The position numbers and the translations under genes were made by a program. The notes below the pieces were generated by a model, which saw only the letters and a program-made list of their open reading frames with translations, ran no database searches and was not told the DNA's origin. From the NCBI GenBank assembly GCA_023213395.1, contig CM041465.1:53761741-53825740 (forward strand): a DNA stretch of 64,000 nucleotides. Direction: 5' to 3'. The stretch is from Cycas panzhihuaensis (lineage: Eukaryota; Cycadophyta). Position 1 is the first letter of the stretch. Each line of letters opens with the position of its first letter. Shown in pieces: positions 11,206 to 23,357 of this stretch.

Positions 11206-13009
11206 AACTGCCAGTTTACTTTGCATGTGACCTCGGTTCCAAATTCATTAAGAGACTATTTTCATATGTTTTCAAGATATTTTTTAACCTCGAGTGCCTT
11301 CATTAATAGATAAGTATTTACTGAGTGTTTGAGGTCTACTACCCTCATAGACATCTATTTTTTGGTTTAAAATAGTCCCACATGATCATGCACCCTAGTT
11401 TTCAAAAGGGGCTAACTAGCTTTATTAAAGGTTTCTTTACATTTTTTCTTAAGAGACTCAGTCATATTTAATGGTGTAACTTATCATTGGCATATCAATT
11501 TTTAGTGAAACTAGTCTCATTAGGACCACATTTTAGATCACTATAGTGTGGTATCATTACTTATTGATTTTGAGATCATTTTAGCAAGTTTGAATTAGTC
11601 AAAGTGACCCATTTTTTTAGTTGTTATCTTATTAGCCATAAAGAGGCTTGCTTACATTTTCTACAATAACTTTGTTATATCAAATCTATTTTTCAAGTTA
11701 TCAAATTTGTCAAAAAGGTATTTCGGAGTATTATAAGTTGGAATTAGTTTTATTATATTTTAACATCATTTTATTAGTTTTTAAAGCTAATCAACTTGAG
11801 CTTTCTGTTCAACCCTAGACAATCTTATTTTATAACATTTTTAAGCATTTCATTATTCCAAATGATTATATTTTGAAGCATTATTTATTACCAATTAATT
11901 CTTGGAGCTATTATTGGAATTTGTATATACTCTAAGCTATTTTATAGCTAATTGATATCATTTTTATCACCTTGAGCTTTAAGTAACTTAAGTGGTGCAA
12001 GATTGACAAATATGTACTATCTATATTAAATATATTTTATTTCTTGCATTATCAATCGAATACATATAATTTTTTGACATTTTTTTAAATTACTTTGAGC
12101 AAGAATTCTACTTATAAATTTCAAGTTTCATATAGCTATTCTTACTTTATAAAGGAATAATTTGCCATTCATGTTGTCTTGCATAATTTTATAAAAAAGT
12201 CATCTTATTTTTATTATTAAAGGCTTTAGTTCCTTATTCAACTTTAAAGGTACAATGTTTGGTTGCAAAATTTCATTAATTATTTGTCTCAAAAGCTAGT
12301 TGCATTTGAAAGCATTAAAGGATTTCTTATTACATTGCATTCAAAAGCAGCATATAGTTTCCTATATTTTCTACATAATATATCAATTTGAAATAACTAG
12401 TTTGCATGCTAGCTTATATTATTTGGTTTATTTGAAGAAGAAGAAGAGCATATTTATTATGATTTGAAGAAAGTTTCTAGCATATTTTTCATTTGAAAGA
12501 AGTTTGAAGCATATTTCCATTTCATAAAAGTTGATCTTCATTTGTCTTACTTAAAGGATTTACTTTTTGAGGTTATTTTATTTCATGCATAAAAGAAACC
12601 TTACAAAAGCTAAATAAGACCATATTTTTAATTAAATATTCTCACATTAAAAAAGATAACTCCTGAATCAATCAAATTATTTCAAGACTTGCAAGAGGAA
12701 TAATTAGGACCCCTAAAGTTACCACCACACACACGCCAACTAGCCTACTCATATTAGATAAGGAAATCCATTGGCTATAAGGTATATTAAGTGGCAGGCT
12801 GAGGTGGAGAACCAATCCTTTATCAGTATTTAGATAACAAGGCTAGACCTAGAGAGGGTGAGTACCTTGGTTTATATAACCTTTATTAATAGATCTATAG
12901 CTAGGTATAAGTTTGGCGCAGGTGGACCAATAATTCAAGGGGTTGTAAAAACCTTTGTAGTAGCTCACATACTAAGGTATATCAAACCTTGAGCTCATGT
13001 ACCAGTATA
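11206..13009 (+). other. E2 internal sequence right of E1, no domain recognised
   Basis: Very AT-rich with stops in all frames. An open stretch near 12845-12975 reads through but matches no family known to me. This region plus 2667-3675 should hold gag of E2, which is either lost or decayed past recognition. Confidence 0.45.
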
Positions 13010-13400
13010 TTAGGTCCATGTTTTACCACTTATGGGTAGGTTCCACTAGATAGAATAGCAACCGAAGGTTTCCCTTAAACACCCTTAAACTTAGAGCCTA
13101 GAAGCCTTAAACAAGGGATAATGATAGATTAATTTTATCTAGTTTTATTGCTAAAGAAGAAGAGGATGGCAGTTGGTTTATTGACTCAAGTTGTTCAACC
13201 CATATGACTCATAAGGAACACCTATTTCAAACCTTAGATAAAAGTAGGAAAGGATCAATAATATTTGGTGATGATATATCTCACAAATCTATTGGTAGAG
13301 GTAACATAGCCCTCATGAAAAATGTAGGAGAATATAGACATCTTAATGATGTCTTGTATGTTCCAACCTTAAAGAAAAACTTATTATTAGTGGGGTAGAT
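13010..13400 (+). pseudogene. E2 gag tail and protease
   Basis: A decayed zinc knuckle (FYHLWVGSTR) lies near 13016-13048. The frame then runs into FIAKEEEDGSWFIDSSCSTHM, the copia protease active site with the catalytic Asp codon at 13183-13185. The rest (GRGNIALMKNVG, LYVPTLKKNLLLVG) follows the family. The open piece 13204-13398 ends in a stop. Confidence 0.8.
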
Positions 13401-13539
13401 GATGGGATAAGACTACAAGGTTATATTTGATAATGGCAAGTGTATAATCAAAGACAAAAGGAGAAACAAGGCTATAATAACAAAAGGAAAAATGACTAAA
13501 GATAGATTATTTAAACTCATTCTTACTCCTTTAGATACC

Positions 13540-14340
13540 TATGCCCTAAGAACTACAATCAAAGTGGATAGTGAATTATGGAATAGGAGATTTATCCATC
13601 TTAACTACAGTAATTTGACCCTAATGAAAAGAATAGATATGGTAAATAGATTACCAAATATCAAAGTGGACAAAAACCTATGTGAAGGATGCATACTTGG
13701 TAAACAACATAGGGAAAGCTTTCTAGACTTTAGTCATTGAGCAACGGGTCCACTTCAGTTGGTATATATAGATATATGTCATCCAATGGATATCCCCTCA
13801 TTAGCAGGAGCTCACTACTTTATCACGTTCATTAATGATTATACTAGGAAGACATGGGTATTCTTCCTTAAATTTAAATCAGATGCATTTCAATACTTTG
13901 TTAACTTCAAAACCTTTATGGAGCAATAAAGTGGATACAAGCTACTATCTCTAGGATCAAATAATATGGGAGAATTTATCTCCAATGAATTTAAAGCATA
14001 TTATGTACATCATGGAATTAGAAGATAGCTCGTCAATCTTTACACCCCATAACAAAATGGTGTAGTAAAAAGAAAGAATCATACAATTATCGAAATAGCT
14101 AGGTGCATGTTAAAGGATAAAAATTTGGGTCATAAATTTTGGGTAAAAGCGGTACATATAACTATCTATCTCCTCAATAGGTGCTCCACTAAATCTCTAA
14201 GGTGCAAAATACATGAAGAAGCCTAGATTAACTATAAACCAAGCATACATCACCTTAGAGTCTTTAGGTGTATAGTATATGCTTATGTTCTTAACCAAAG
14301 GAGATCCAAATTGGATGATTGTAGTATCAAATTATATTTC
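13540..14340 (+). pseudogene. E2 pre-integrase and integrase
   Basis: LWNRRFIHLNYSNLTLMK, CEGCILGKQHR, VYIDICHP, ITFINDYTRKTWVFF, LGSNNMGEF and QNGVVKRKNHT follow the copia integrase series. The first catalytic Asp is kept. The second is Asn (SNN for SDN) and the Glu is Lys. A 3' part with RSKLDD resembles the family's C-terminal region. It shares a frame with protease and has several in-frame stops. Confidence 0.87.
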
Positions 14341-14739
14341 TTAGCTATATCAAAACCTCCAAATCATATAAAGTTTATAATCCTAAGTCAAAGAGGGTCA
14401 TGTTAAGTACAGATGTTAAATTTTAAGAGGATGTTTATTATCAAGATACTCAAGAGAAGAAAAAAGAAGTTATAATCAATTTTGATATATCCTTCAAATC
14501 CAAGTATGTACCTCCTATGTTTAACTCTAGAAGAGTCATTAATGAACCTAGTGGGGAGGGAACATCCTCTCATCCTCCACCATAAAATCTTCCAAAATGG
14601 GTTCAATGAAATCATGACATAGGTAACGTATTGAAAAACACTCATAGATCTACCCACTTACATAAGGTTAATTTTACTCTCATAAGCAAAGTATTGGAAT
14701 CCCATGAGCCTCAAATGTTTGATGAGGCTAATGAACATG

Positions 14740-15500
14740 CATCTTAGAGAAAGATGATGGAAGATGAATACCATTCCATTGTTAAAAATAACACTTGTAA
14801 ATTGGTCAATTTACCTATAAATAAAAAGGTAATTAACACAAATGGATCTACAAAACTAAGTTTTGCTTAGATTGATCAATTGATAAATACAAGGCTAGAT
14901 TGGTTACTAAGGGTTATACCCAAAAAGAGGGCATTGAATACAATGAAACTTTTTCTTCTATTGCTATGATGGAAATTGTTAGGATGATGATGAGTTTAGC
15001 TACCCAAATGGGACGCAAAGTCTACCAAATAGATGTTAAGAGTGTCTTCCTCAATGGTTATATTAAAGAGGATATTTATATCACTCAACCCCTCAATTTT
15101 AAAGTCTGGGGGGCAAAAAACAAAGTGTATAAACTTTAAAAGGCACTCTATAGATTAAAACAAGCACCTAGGGCCTGTACTTTAGAGATTAAGGCTTTAA
15201 AAGATCTCAAGCATACCATATTCTATACATTCAAATCAAGGGAGAATCCATCTTAATAGTAGGATGCTATGTGAATGATCTTGTCTATACTAGAAATGAC
15301 TCCCACTTATTACAACAATTTAAAGATGCTATGTGTAAAGAGTTTAAAATGATAGATTTGGGACAAATACATTACTTCCTAGGCTTGGAAGTATGGCAAT
15401 ACAAGAAGGACATCTTCATCTCCCAATGAAAATATACCCTAGATTTATTATAAAAGTTTAGGATGATTGACTGTAAACCTTTGGCAACTCTAGTAGAAAC
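14740..15500 (+). pseudogene. E2 reverse transcriptase
   Basis: EDEYHSIVKNNTCKLV, LVTKGYTQKEGIEYNETF, QIDVKSVFLNGYIKEDIYI and LKQAPRAC are readable, with an open block at 14900-15139. The catalytic box reads YVND at 15268-15279 rather than YVDD, a single G-to-A change at the metal-binding Asp. Frameshifts separate the blocks. Confidence 0.9.
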
Positions 15501-15729
15501 TGGAATTAATCTCTCGAAGTCAGATAATTCTACACCAATTGACTCTACACTCTATAGACAACTAATCGGTAGCTTGATCTATTTGAAATCCACTTGACCT
15601 AATATAATATATCCAATTAGTGTTGTGTCTAGATTTATACAAGATCTAAAGACCACTCATTAGAAAGTAGCCAAAAGAATCCTTTGTTATCTTAAAGACA
15701 CTCCAAAATATGGGTTATACTATAAAGCT

Positions 15730-16200
15730 TTATCAAAACTATGGTTAACATATTATACAAACTCAAATTGGGTAGGAGACATCGATGACAGGAAATCAAC
15801 TTCAGCTTATATGTTTAGTATAGGATCAGTAGCTATAACATGGAGTATTAAGAAACAAAACATAATTTCCCTATCTACATCCAAAGCAGGGTATAAAGTA
15901 GTAGTTATAGGCACATGTGAATCAGTATGGTTAAGAAGACTTGTCCAAGATTTTCAACTAAAACAGAAAGGCCCCATAAGAATTTGGTATGATAATTAAA
16001 GTACTATACAGATGGTAAAGAATCTAGTATTTCATGGTAGAACAAAATGCATTAAGACTCAACACAACTTTATTTAAGAGTTAGTGTAAGTAGAAGAGAT
16101 TGAATTAGCATATTGCAACATTGAAGACTAAGTAGTAGATATCTTCACAAAAGCATTGGACAAAGTCAAACTTTAGAAATTCAAAGATAATTTAGGAGTT
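15730..16200 (+). pseudogene. E2 RNase H
   Basis: YYTNSNWVGD (family YxDxDWAGD, both Asp now Asn), DRKSTSAYMF, ISLSTSKAGY (family STxEAEY) and WYDN are present, with an open stretch at 15811-15999. It ends IFTKALDKVKL before the polypurine tract. Loss of several acidic residues makes it inactive. Confidence 0.88.
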
Positions 16201-16210
16201 GTTCACATTG

Positions 16211-16227
16211 GGCATTATGGGGGAGAA
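16211..16227 (+). other. Polypurine tract of E2
   Basis: TATGGGGGAGAA lies immediately before the 3' LTR. Confidence 0.75.
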
Positions 16228-16588
16228 TATTGGGATAATACCCAATGCTCCTATGTCAACGTGCACCTAGGGCCCCTCAAATCTACTTTTAGCCTCCCTA
16301 AGTCACCTTGGGCCACCTAGCAACTACCACCAGTCACTTAAAGAGCTGACATATCCATATTAAGGTACACGTTTATTTATTGTTTATTATGTTTTAATAT
16401 TATTTTGAATTTAGGATATGTTGAGTTGAGGTGCTTGATGCCTCTCTAAATTTGCCTATAAATGGGGTGGGAATACCTCCTTGGTATTTTTTAACACTAC
16501 CCACATATCAATCAGGAATATTAACTTACTCTTGCAAACCATGCACTCGTTATTATGAACAGTCATACTCTACACCTCGCTTCCATCA
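16228..16588 (+). repeat. 3' LTR of E2
   Basis: Same length as the 5' copy (361 bp). It ends TTCCATCA and is followed by TAAAA. Confidence 0.9.
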
Positions 16589-16593
16589 TAAAA

Positions 16594-17836
16594 TACCTCA
16601 ATAAGCTTCAAAAAATCATATTCCAATATTACAAATTAGGTGTTTAGAGCTCTAAGCTTCTTTCCTTCTTGATTCTTACTTTTTTCTCCAAAAAGTTGTA
16701 ATTAGCAAAAACTCACAATCACCATAATACAATCATGACCCTCATTCCCTCTTTGAGAGGCTTCTGGGTGTGGAGAGAGGGTTTCCATAACATTTGAATG
16801 GCCATGTAAAACTATAGAGAAAACTTGCATGTTTAATTAAAAATTCTGCATGTATAACAGTAAAAAATATGATCGGTTACATTTTATGTAGAATGAAAAA
16901 TGTAACTCTCTACATAAAATATGATCAGTAATGTTTTTAGCAATACTACAATAAATGATGACACAAGATGAAAATTTTAACAAATGAACTTTAAAATTTC
17001 AAACTATTGCCAAAAATTTGAAGTGAAATGACTTTATAAAAGACCAAAAAGTAGCCTAAAAGAAGTGGTAAGTTAAGTACAAGCCTAAGATATGATACCA
17101 AGTGATAGTAAAAGTATAAAATAAAAAAGAAAAGGTGGAAGCAATGGGTGTTTTAAAGGAAACAAAGTGGACTAGGATGGCTTAAGGGAGAGATTTTGAT
17201 ATTATAGTTTCATTCATCAGCATATGGAATACAATAATACATTCATTATCTTCCAATCATTAATCATCATCAATATTTGCATTTTATTTCACTGAAATCA
17301 CATGAAATTCAATGGAAACATAGCATGATATCTTAAATAATCATCACCATCTCTTGAAATTAGGCAAACATACCCATGATCATGTAAAATAATGAACAAG
17401 ATAAAAGAAGATGAATCAATGGCCTGATTTTAGTGAAACAGTGGGTGGTAAGGATTTTGGAAAGTCTTAGAATATTTGAATATTAACTTAGTAGATTATC
17501 TATTTCTTCTTATTTCTAGTCATTTAATGTGTCTTTTTATTCTTGTCCTTATATTGTATATATAATGGTAATGAAGTTTACATGACCTATGCATAATAGT
17601 TTAGCCATCTTATCAATGTGTATAATTAATGATTTGAGTATCTTAATCCATGAAATTTGATCTAGTTTCCTATTAATATAAAAAGGAATAATATTTTCAT
17701 CATGATTGAGTTTGTATATCCCCAATGCACTCAACATGATATTTTCATCATGATTGAGTTTCTATAAAATGAAATTAAATCTCCTCCAAGTATGGTAATG
17801 TTAAAGTTTCTTTTCTTATTTATATTGAGTCTTAGC
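16594..17836. other. Unresolved interval between E2 and E3
   Basis: No domain was identified. It holds an inverted repeat at about 16879-16922 (CATTTTATGTAG against CTACATAAAATATG) and a 22-bp direct repeat (ATTTTCATCATGATTGAGTTT) at about 17692 and 17740. The 62-residue minus frame at 17549-17737 spans the first of these and matches nothing I recognise. Confidence 0.45.
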
Positions 17837-18334
17837 TAAAGAGAAAATATAGCTGTAGAAGTAATGTGATAATAGAACTTTAAACTATGTAAAGAACAAA
17901 TAGCGTAAATAAGTCAAGCACTTAATAAAGAACACCAAGAGATTTAGGTTTAAGTATAGACCTTTTATTAATTAGATTAATAGCTAAAGAATTATAGAGA
18001 TGAATGAATCCAAACTATTCTTATCGACTCATCAAAAACTCATCCACCACCTATTTTACATATGACGTTACATAAGAATATATAGACACAACATTACAAG
18101 AGACTGCCTTGTGGTTTTAAAATATAATGGGCATAAACCATGGGCCAATAAAGACCCCCATAAAACACCCAAATTTTTCTCGAGAGCTCCTTCCCCCAAA
18201 CCCCCTCCTGGGGGTCGTTGGCCTCCCAAACCCCCCAGTCAGGGGCCCTACAGTGGGCCCCTAAACCTCAAAATGGGCTTAGGTGTAACATCTATACCTA
18301 TGTAACACTTATAAAGTATTCAACATATATAACA
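17837..18334 (-). repeat. 3' LTR of E3
   Basis: On the minus strand it begins TGTTATATATGTTG. It is preceded on that strand by AGTAGGAGAT, a weak polypurine tract. It pairs with 23358-23857. Its CCCCC-rich core is at about 18190-18262. Confidence 0.85.
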
Positions 18335-19850
18335 ATCTCCTACTTATTGAACACTTTACAAGAAACTTACATACATAACTACTTAATGCCAAAATCACAA
18401 ACACTCATTGTAATTCTATACCATCTAAATTTTTTTGTGTTAGCAATCTTGGTCAATGAGTCTATAGCATTCTCTTGTGTAGTAATCTTCTACAAATTCA
18501 CCTTGTAATATTGAATTATTTCTATTATAAAATAAAACTACACATCAATATGCTTCAACCAAGTATGAAAAATAGGGTTCTTTGCTATGTAGATTATGCT
18601 TTGACTATATTTATCCTTGCAACATCTTGCTTGAAGCCAATATCTATGCATAATCTCTATAACTAAATTGCTTCCTTACATGCATGAGTAGCTATCATAT
18701 ACTCTGCTTCTATGCTAGAAAGGGCCACAACTTATTATCTTTTACTCATCCAGTTGACTGCACCACCATAAAAGGTAAAAATATACCTACTTATAGATCT
18801 TTTATTATCAAGATCTCCAACCCAATAAGCATCAACAAAACCTCTTAGATTCACTATTCTACTCTCTATGGGATCTCCTTAATAGCAAATTCTATAATCT
18901 AATGCATAGATGTTTTATTAATTGGAGCAATAGCTAAATAATTATAAAGATGAATGAATCCAAACTATTCTTATCGACTCATCAAAAACTCATCCACCAC
19001 CCATGTTACATATGACGTTACATAAGAATATATAGACATAACATTACAAGAGATAGCCTTATGGTTTTACAATACAATGGGTATAAACCATGGGTTGATA
19101 AAGACCCCCATAAGACTCCTATTTTTTTCTCGAGAGCTCCTTCCCTTAAACCCCCTTATGGGGGTTCGCTGGCCTCCCAAACCCCCCAGCCAGGGGCCCT
19201 ACAATGGGCCCCTAAACCCCAAAATAGGATCAGGTGTAACACATATACCTATGTAACACTTATAAAGTATTCAATATATATAATAATCTCCTACTTGTTG
19301 AACACTTTACAAGAAACTTATATACACAACTACTTAATACCAAAATCACAAACACCCATTGCAATTCTATATCATCTAAATTTTTTTGTGTTAACAATCT
19401 TGGTCAATGAGTCTATAGCATTCTCTTGTGCAGTAATCTTCTATAAATTCACCTTGTGATGTTGAACTATTTCTATTACAAAATGAAACTACACATCAAT
19501 ATGCTTCAACTAAGTATGAAAAATAGGGTTCTTTGCTATGTAGATTACACTTTGACTATATTTATCCTTGCAACATCTTGCTTGAAGCCAATATCTGTGC
19601 ATAATCTCTATAACTAAATTGCTTCCTTACATGCATGAGTAGTTGCCATATACTCTAGTTCTGTGGTACAAAGGGCCACAACTTATTATCTTTTATTCAT
19701 CCAGCTAACTGCACCACCAAAAAAGGTAAAATATACCTACTTATAGATCTTCTATTATCAAGATCTCCAACCTAATAAGCATCAACAAAACCTCTTAGAT
19801 TCACTATTCTACTCTCCATGGAATCTCCTTAATAGCAAATTCTATAATCT
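17951..19850 (-). repeat. 950-bp tandem duplication of the E3 3' end
   Basis: Units 17951-18900 and 18901-19850 are collinear at a constant offset of 950 bases, checked at CAAACTATTCTTATCGACTC (18011 and 18961) and CAAATTCTATAATCT (ending 18900 and 19850). Each holds most of the LTR plus the RNase H end of pol. The units resemble each other more than either resembles the 5' LTR, so the duplication came after insertion. Confidence 0.9.
18440..18900 (-). pseudogene. E3 RNase H end, extra copy
   Basis: This is the duplicate of 19400-19850. It encodes on the minus strand the same decayed GFVDAYWVGDLDNR-like region and ends at the duplication border (18900), so it lacks the rest of pol. Confidence 0.8.
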
Positions 19851-19930
19851 GATCCACCTCACATATACATGAAAATCCTTTTTATAACCACCCAATGCTC
19901 CCTGACTGGTTTTGATATATACTTGCTAAC
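19400..19930 (-). pseudogene. E3 RNase H
   Basis: On the minus strand it reads GFVDAY then a stop, VGDLDNRRSISRY, and EYMATTHACKEA, corresponding to the copia series VDADxAGDxDxRKS and STxEAEYxAxxxAxKE. The second Asp of the active-site motif is Tyr here. Several stops are present. Confidence 0.82.
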
Positions 19931-19939
19931 TACTCCCAC

Positions 19940-20830
19940 TACATGGGCAATGTCTAGTTGAGTGCAAACCATCACATATATTAGGCTACTAATAGCACTA
20001 GCATAAGGGACAAATGCCATGTCTTTAACTTCTTAGTGAGTCTTTGAGTATTGTTTAGCTGATAATTTTAAACTAGTAGGAAGAGGAACATTAATTAGTT
20101 TACTATCATATAACCTAAACCACTATAATATTGTCTCAATGTACTATCTTTAGATAAGCTAAATCTTCTTGTTTCTCCTATCCCTTTTAATCGCAATGCC
20201 CAAAATAAAATATGCATCACCAAGGTCCTTCATCTCAAAGTGAGATGCCAGTTGGCCTTTCATAAGTTGGTCCATTTCTTTATTGTTACTAACTAAAAGG
20301 ATGTCATCAATGTATAAAGTGATAATAACAAAATGACCACTAAACTACTTATAATAAACACAATGATCTACTTTACTATGCACAAAACCATCCACCAACA
20401 TATGTGAATTAAACTTTTGATACCATATCCTTGGTTATTGTTCCAAGCCATATAATGACTTCTTCAACCTACACACTATATTCTCCTTTCCTGCAACTTC
20501 AAACTCTTTAGGCTACAACATATAAATTTCTTCCTTGAGGTCACCATAAAGAAATGTAGTTTTCATATCCATTTGATCCACCTTAAGGTCATAAGTAGTT
20601 GCTACAACCAACAAAAATCTAATTGAAGCAACTTTTGTAATAGGAGGAAATACCTCCCTAAAATATATTCCTTTGATCTCAGAATAGCCCTTTACTACTA
20701 AGAGAGCCTTATACTTTTCCACAATATCATCTATACAAAACTTCTTTTTAAAGATCCATTTATTATCAACAATTTTTCTGCCATCGAGTAGATCCACCAA
20801 ATCCTATGTATTATTTTTATCCAAGGCCAT
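19940..20830 (-). pseudogene. E3 reverse transcriptase
   Basis: The open minus frame 20513-20800 reads NKWIFKKKF, KYKALLVVKGYSEIKGIYF, FPPITKVASIRFLL and [19 protein letters not shown]. Downstream are LKKSLYGLEQ, the catalytic YIDD at 20303-20314 and HFEMKDLGDAYFILG. This is standard copia reverse transcriptase with the active site kept. Stops occur after EEIYML and elsewhere. Confidence 0.92.
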
Positions 20831-21319
20831 AATTTCTTCTTGCATGGCCTTCATCTAGAGTTGTCTCTCTTTTGACTCCAGAGCATTCTAAATAATACCT
20901 AGATCATCATTTATAGTAGATAAAATAAAAAAGGACTGATAAAAATCTTCAAGAATATACCTATCAAGATGTCTTCTCTCATGAGTTAATCTCCTCAAGA
21001 TATGAGGTTCTTGAGTTTGAGCTACCTCTACCGTTGGTCCTTCCTCTTTAACTAATTTATATTCTAATGAAAAATCTTAATCCTTTACCTCAAATTGTAC
21101 CTTCTTAGACTATTCCTCCTTTAGTTCTTCATCCTATATTAGAGACTTGAACTCCTCTCTAAAGACAACATCACAACTATACATAACCTTTTATGTTTCA
21201 AGGTTATAAAGTGTATACCCTTTAACACTATCACTATAACTAATGAAAATAGTCTTTTATGCTTTAAAATCAAGCTTAGTCCTCTACTGTCTAGGAACAT
21301 GCATAAAAACTTCACAACC

Positions 21320-21870
21320 AAAAACTCTAAGATGATCAAGAGATGGTTTCTTACCAAACCACACTTCTTTAGGTGTTTTGTATACTAAGGCAGTTGTTGG
21401 TGATCTATTTATCAGGTAGTTTGTAGTCATCATTGCCTCAGCCTAGAATTTCTTCTCTAATCTAATAATATTAAGCATACTTCTTAATCTCTTTAGCAAG
21501 GTCCTATTCATTCTTTCAGCTACTTTATTCTCCTATAATATATAGGAAATTATATTTTCTCATGCTATCCCACACTACTTACAGAACTGCTTAAACTCCT
21601 TTAAGCAAAACTCACCTCTATTATCAATCCTCAATACCTTGATCCATCTATCCCTCTGATTCTCAACTAAGGCCTTGAATTCTTTGAATTTACTGAAGAC
21701 TTTAGATTTCTTCCTAAAAACGTATAGCCATGTCTTTCTCGAGAAGTCATCTATAAATGAGATAAAGTATTTTCACCCACCTAATGAGGGTATATCAATA
21801 GGTCTAAAAATATCATTATGCACTAATTGTGGAATACTATTTGCTCTCTTTGAGCTTGAAGGAAAACTGA
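21320..21870 (-). pseudogene. E3 integrase core
   Basis: The minus strand reads LVHNDIFRPIDIPS, FISFIDDFSRKTWLYVF, VLRIDNRGEF and KVAERMNRTLL. All three catalytic acids (Asp, Asp, Glu) are still encoded, unlike the other four copia elements in the window. Stops and a frameshift near the CGIA region still break it. Confidence 0.87.
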
Positions 21871-21917
21871 CCCGATTCTATTTATCATATATACAATACT
21901 CACAGAAATCATGTCTT

Positions 21918-22410
21918 CTACCATACCTTTGGAGAATAAATCATGGAGGCCTTTCTCTCCATATGGCCCAATCTGTGATGCCACAATATAGTTTTACTAG
22001 CAAGTGATATTTGAGTCCTAATTGTATTATAGCTACTTTCTATAATAGTTGGATTATAATTATCAGCACACATTGTACTTGTATCAAACTTGTATAGTGT
22101 TCCAAATTGAACCCCTCTTGCTAACATCAATGCTCCTTGAACTATTTTATAATTATTTCTATTGAAAATAACTTTTGTTCCTACATCATCCATTGACTGA
22201 TAGATAATAGACTCATAGCCATACTAGGAATATGACTTACATTAAGGATAGTTTTAACCCTTCCATCCCCAAATTAAACCTTCACCTTTCTATGACTTAT
22301 AATTTTATGTGGGTAATAATCCCCAAGAAATACTTCATCACCATTATTACTTGTATATTCACAAAACCACTCCCTATGGAAAGTAACATGAAGTAAAGCA
22401 CCAAAGTCAA
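21918..22410 (-). pseudogene. E3 protease and pre-integrase segment
   Basis: LIDFGALLHVT (minus, near 22395) replaces the family DSGASxHMT motif and keeps the Asp. The open frame 21918-22193 carries the pre-integrase motif LWHHRLGHM and upstream GTKVIFNRNNYKIVQG. It links protease to integrase. Confidence 0.82.
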
Positions 22411-22414
22411 TTAA

Positions 22415-23275
22415 CTAAGACTCAACATTTGACAACTTACCTAAGGTTACTAAATAAACATCACCATCAGTTTCATTAGAGGATTTTTCTACCATAGAAG
22501 AAGTAGCTTCAGGTGACTTTCCCTTATCAACCTTGACTCGATACTGACTCTTTATATGGTCAACCTTCCCACATCTCCAACATACCAAGGGGCCTTTGCC
22601 TAGAAATTTTGATTTTCCTCTAGATTTTGGTTGTCTATTCCTAGGTCTTTTTTGGTTGTGATACAGTGTTTGACCTCTCACCACGAATGCTTCTTTTGAA
22701 TAATCCTTAGAAGATTTTTGCCTTGTCTCTTCTGATAGCAAAGTAGTAATAACATCATCAAATTTTAGGGCGGGAGTAGTCGTGCTACTAATCTCCATCA
22801 CAAGATTATCCCGAGAATTAGGAAGTGAACATAATAAGGTAATACACTTGTCTTCTTCAAACATTATTATCCCAACTATAATAAGTTGGCTCACCATGGT
22901 ATTAAATATAGTGAGATGATCTGCAACTGCATCTCCATCACTCATCTTGAGTGAATACAACTTGTTTTGAAGAACTAGCTTATTAACCAAGGACTTAGTC
23001 TGATATAAAGCCTCTAACTTTCTCCATAGATCTTTAGTTGTAGACTCTATAGAAACATTTAAAAATACCATATCTAAAAGGCATAACCTTATCAAATTGA
23101 TTAGCTTTTGATCAAGCTTCTTTCAGTCTTCATCACCCATAGTCGTAGTCTTTCTTCCTACTACAGTGATCCATTAATCCTTCTCAATGAGGATATCTTC
23201 CATCTTTAGATTCTATAATTCAAAGTTTTGGTTATTGAACTTTTCAATCTCTATCTTTCTATACTTGTCATGATC
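22415..23275 (-). pseudogene. E3 gag with CCHC knuckle
   Basis: This is the longest retroelement frame here: 226 codons stay open (23095 to 22415), and gag homology extends upstream to about 23275 (KYRKIEIEKFNNQNFEL then stop). The UBN2 capsid part reads LWRKLEALYQTKSLVNKLVL and MSDGDAVADHL. The nucleic-acid-binding knuckle reads CWRCGKVDHIKSQYR, where the last Cys of CX2CX4HX4C is Tyr. No ATG opens the frame, so a translated product is unlikely. Confidence 0.88.
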
Positions 23276-23343
23276 TTTGCACTTAAGTTCACCAAACAAG
23301 ACTCCTACTTATCAAATGACTTCCCATAGAACTAAAACCCTTA

Positions 23344-23355
23344 GCTCTGATACTA
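23344..23355 (-). other. Primer-binding site of E3
   Basis: GCTCTGATACTA on the plus strand is TAGTATCAGAGC on the coding strand, one base from the initiator-tRNA-Met site. It is two bases inside the 5' LTR. Confidence 0.85.
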
Positions 23356-23357
23356 AA

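Noticed and set aside
17549-17762. Possible LINE endonuclease (ILGGD-like residues near 17790, minus)
   Set aside because: Only a handful of residues fit, with no reverse transcriptase nearby. Too weak to call.
18111-19459. Several plus-strand frames rich in proline
   Set aside because: They are produced by the C-run block of the E3 LTR and its duplicate, repeated because the DNA is repeated.
21675-22007. Plus-strand frame of 110 codons
   Set aside because: It lies opposite the E3 integrase and pre-integrase frame, which carries the real motifs.
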